DNA of 64,000 nucleotides from Brevundimonas sp. LM2 (lineage in GTDB: Bacteria; Pseudomonadota; Alphaproteobacteria; Caulobacterales; Caulobacteraceae), in the NCBI RefSeq assembly GCF_002002865.1, contig NZ_CP019508.1, positions 3,080,501 through 3,144,500 of the forward strand, read 5' to 3'. Below are positions 63,901 to 64,000 of this stretch, one piece after another. A program made the translations under genes and the position numbers. How positions within the stretch are numbered: position 1 is the stretch's first letter; each line of letters opens with the position of its first letter. The notes below the pieces were generated by a model that saw nothing but the letters and a program-made list of their open reading frames with translations, was not told the origin of the DNA and ran no database searches.

Positions 63901-64000
63901 TTACGCATCGACCGTCTCCCCCAGATAGACTCGCGGATCGGTCAGCACCCCGGCGATGGCCGAGGCCGCCGCCGTGGCCGGGCTGGCCAGGATGGTGCGG
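63901..64000 (-). CDS. leuC: 3-isopropylmalate dehydratase large subunit, 3' end only
   Basis: The last 32 codons and stop (TAA at 63901-63903) are present. ILASPATAAASAIAGVLTD matches the C-terminus of LeuC, and the order leuC-leuD-leuB supports it. The rest lies past the window end. Confidence 0.85.
   Translation of the reverse strand, partial: RTILASPATAAASAIAGVLTDPRVYLGETVDA

Overview
The window is very GC-rich, gene-dense chromosomal DNA that looks like Caulobacteraceae, most like Brevundimonas (inferred from protein style, gene content and the intergenic repeat families). Its core, about 12.8-52.9 kb, is a nearly complete photosynthesis gene cluster (PGC) of an aerobic anoxygenic phototroph. 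It has a type-2 reaction centre with LH1 only, the oxygen-dependent cyclase AcsF, light-independent protochlorophyllide reductase (BchLNB), chlorophyllide reductase (BchXYZ), Mg chelatase (BchHID) and the PpsR/PpaA regulator pair. pufC, pufQ, pufX and puc genes are not present in the window.

Layout. 0-12.6 kb: housekeeping and accessory genes (dihydroorotase-like, GT9 glycosyltransferase, YgfZ, Tat-type ferritin-like protein, Tag, GST, RNase HII, orphan adenine methylase, pyruvate kinase, alkaline phosphatase). 12.8-20.4 kb (minus strand): superoperon bchCXYZ-pufBALM. 20.4-24.2 kb: crtF, and divergent crtD-crtC. 24.1-28.3 kb (minus): bchI-bchD, then bchO and a small membrane protein. 28.4-30.3 kb (plus): a DUF3422 protein and a lipoprotein cytochrome c. 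30.4-36.6 kb (minus): ppaA, ppsR, bchG, a BCD-family transporter, bchP, a small membrane protein. 37.1-52.9 kb (plus): bchFNBHLM-lhaA-puhABC-orf-acsF-puhE-hemA, mostly with overlapping stop/start codons. 52.9-64 kb: alpha/beta hydrolase, DUF2189 protein, WecG-type glycosyltransferase, GH3 beta-glucosidase with a sugar permease, TorF-like porin, AmtB, and leuB-leuD-leuC (leuC cut by the window edge).

Regulation is readable. Perfect TGT-N12-ACA PpsR boxes lie before bchC (two), crtD/crtF (two), bchI/DUF3422, the cytochrome c gene and bchG, with two near matches before bchF. The box at the cytochrome gene, together with the lack of pufC, makes that membrane-anchored cytochrome a candidate electron donor to the reaction centre.

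The most unusual feature is that palindromic repeats sit in frame inside three bacteriochlorophyll genes. bchH (60 bp) and bchM (69 bp) carry the same hairpin family read in two different frames, and bchY carries a 213-bp repeat that adds about 71 residues. All three lengths are multiples of three. Two other intergenic palindromic families are scattered through the window; one copy touches the start of crtF. crtC has no ATG, GTG or TTG in frame at the expected start.
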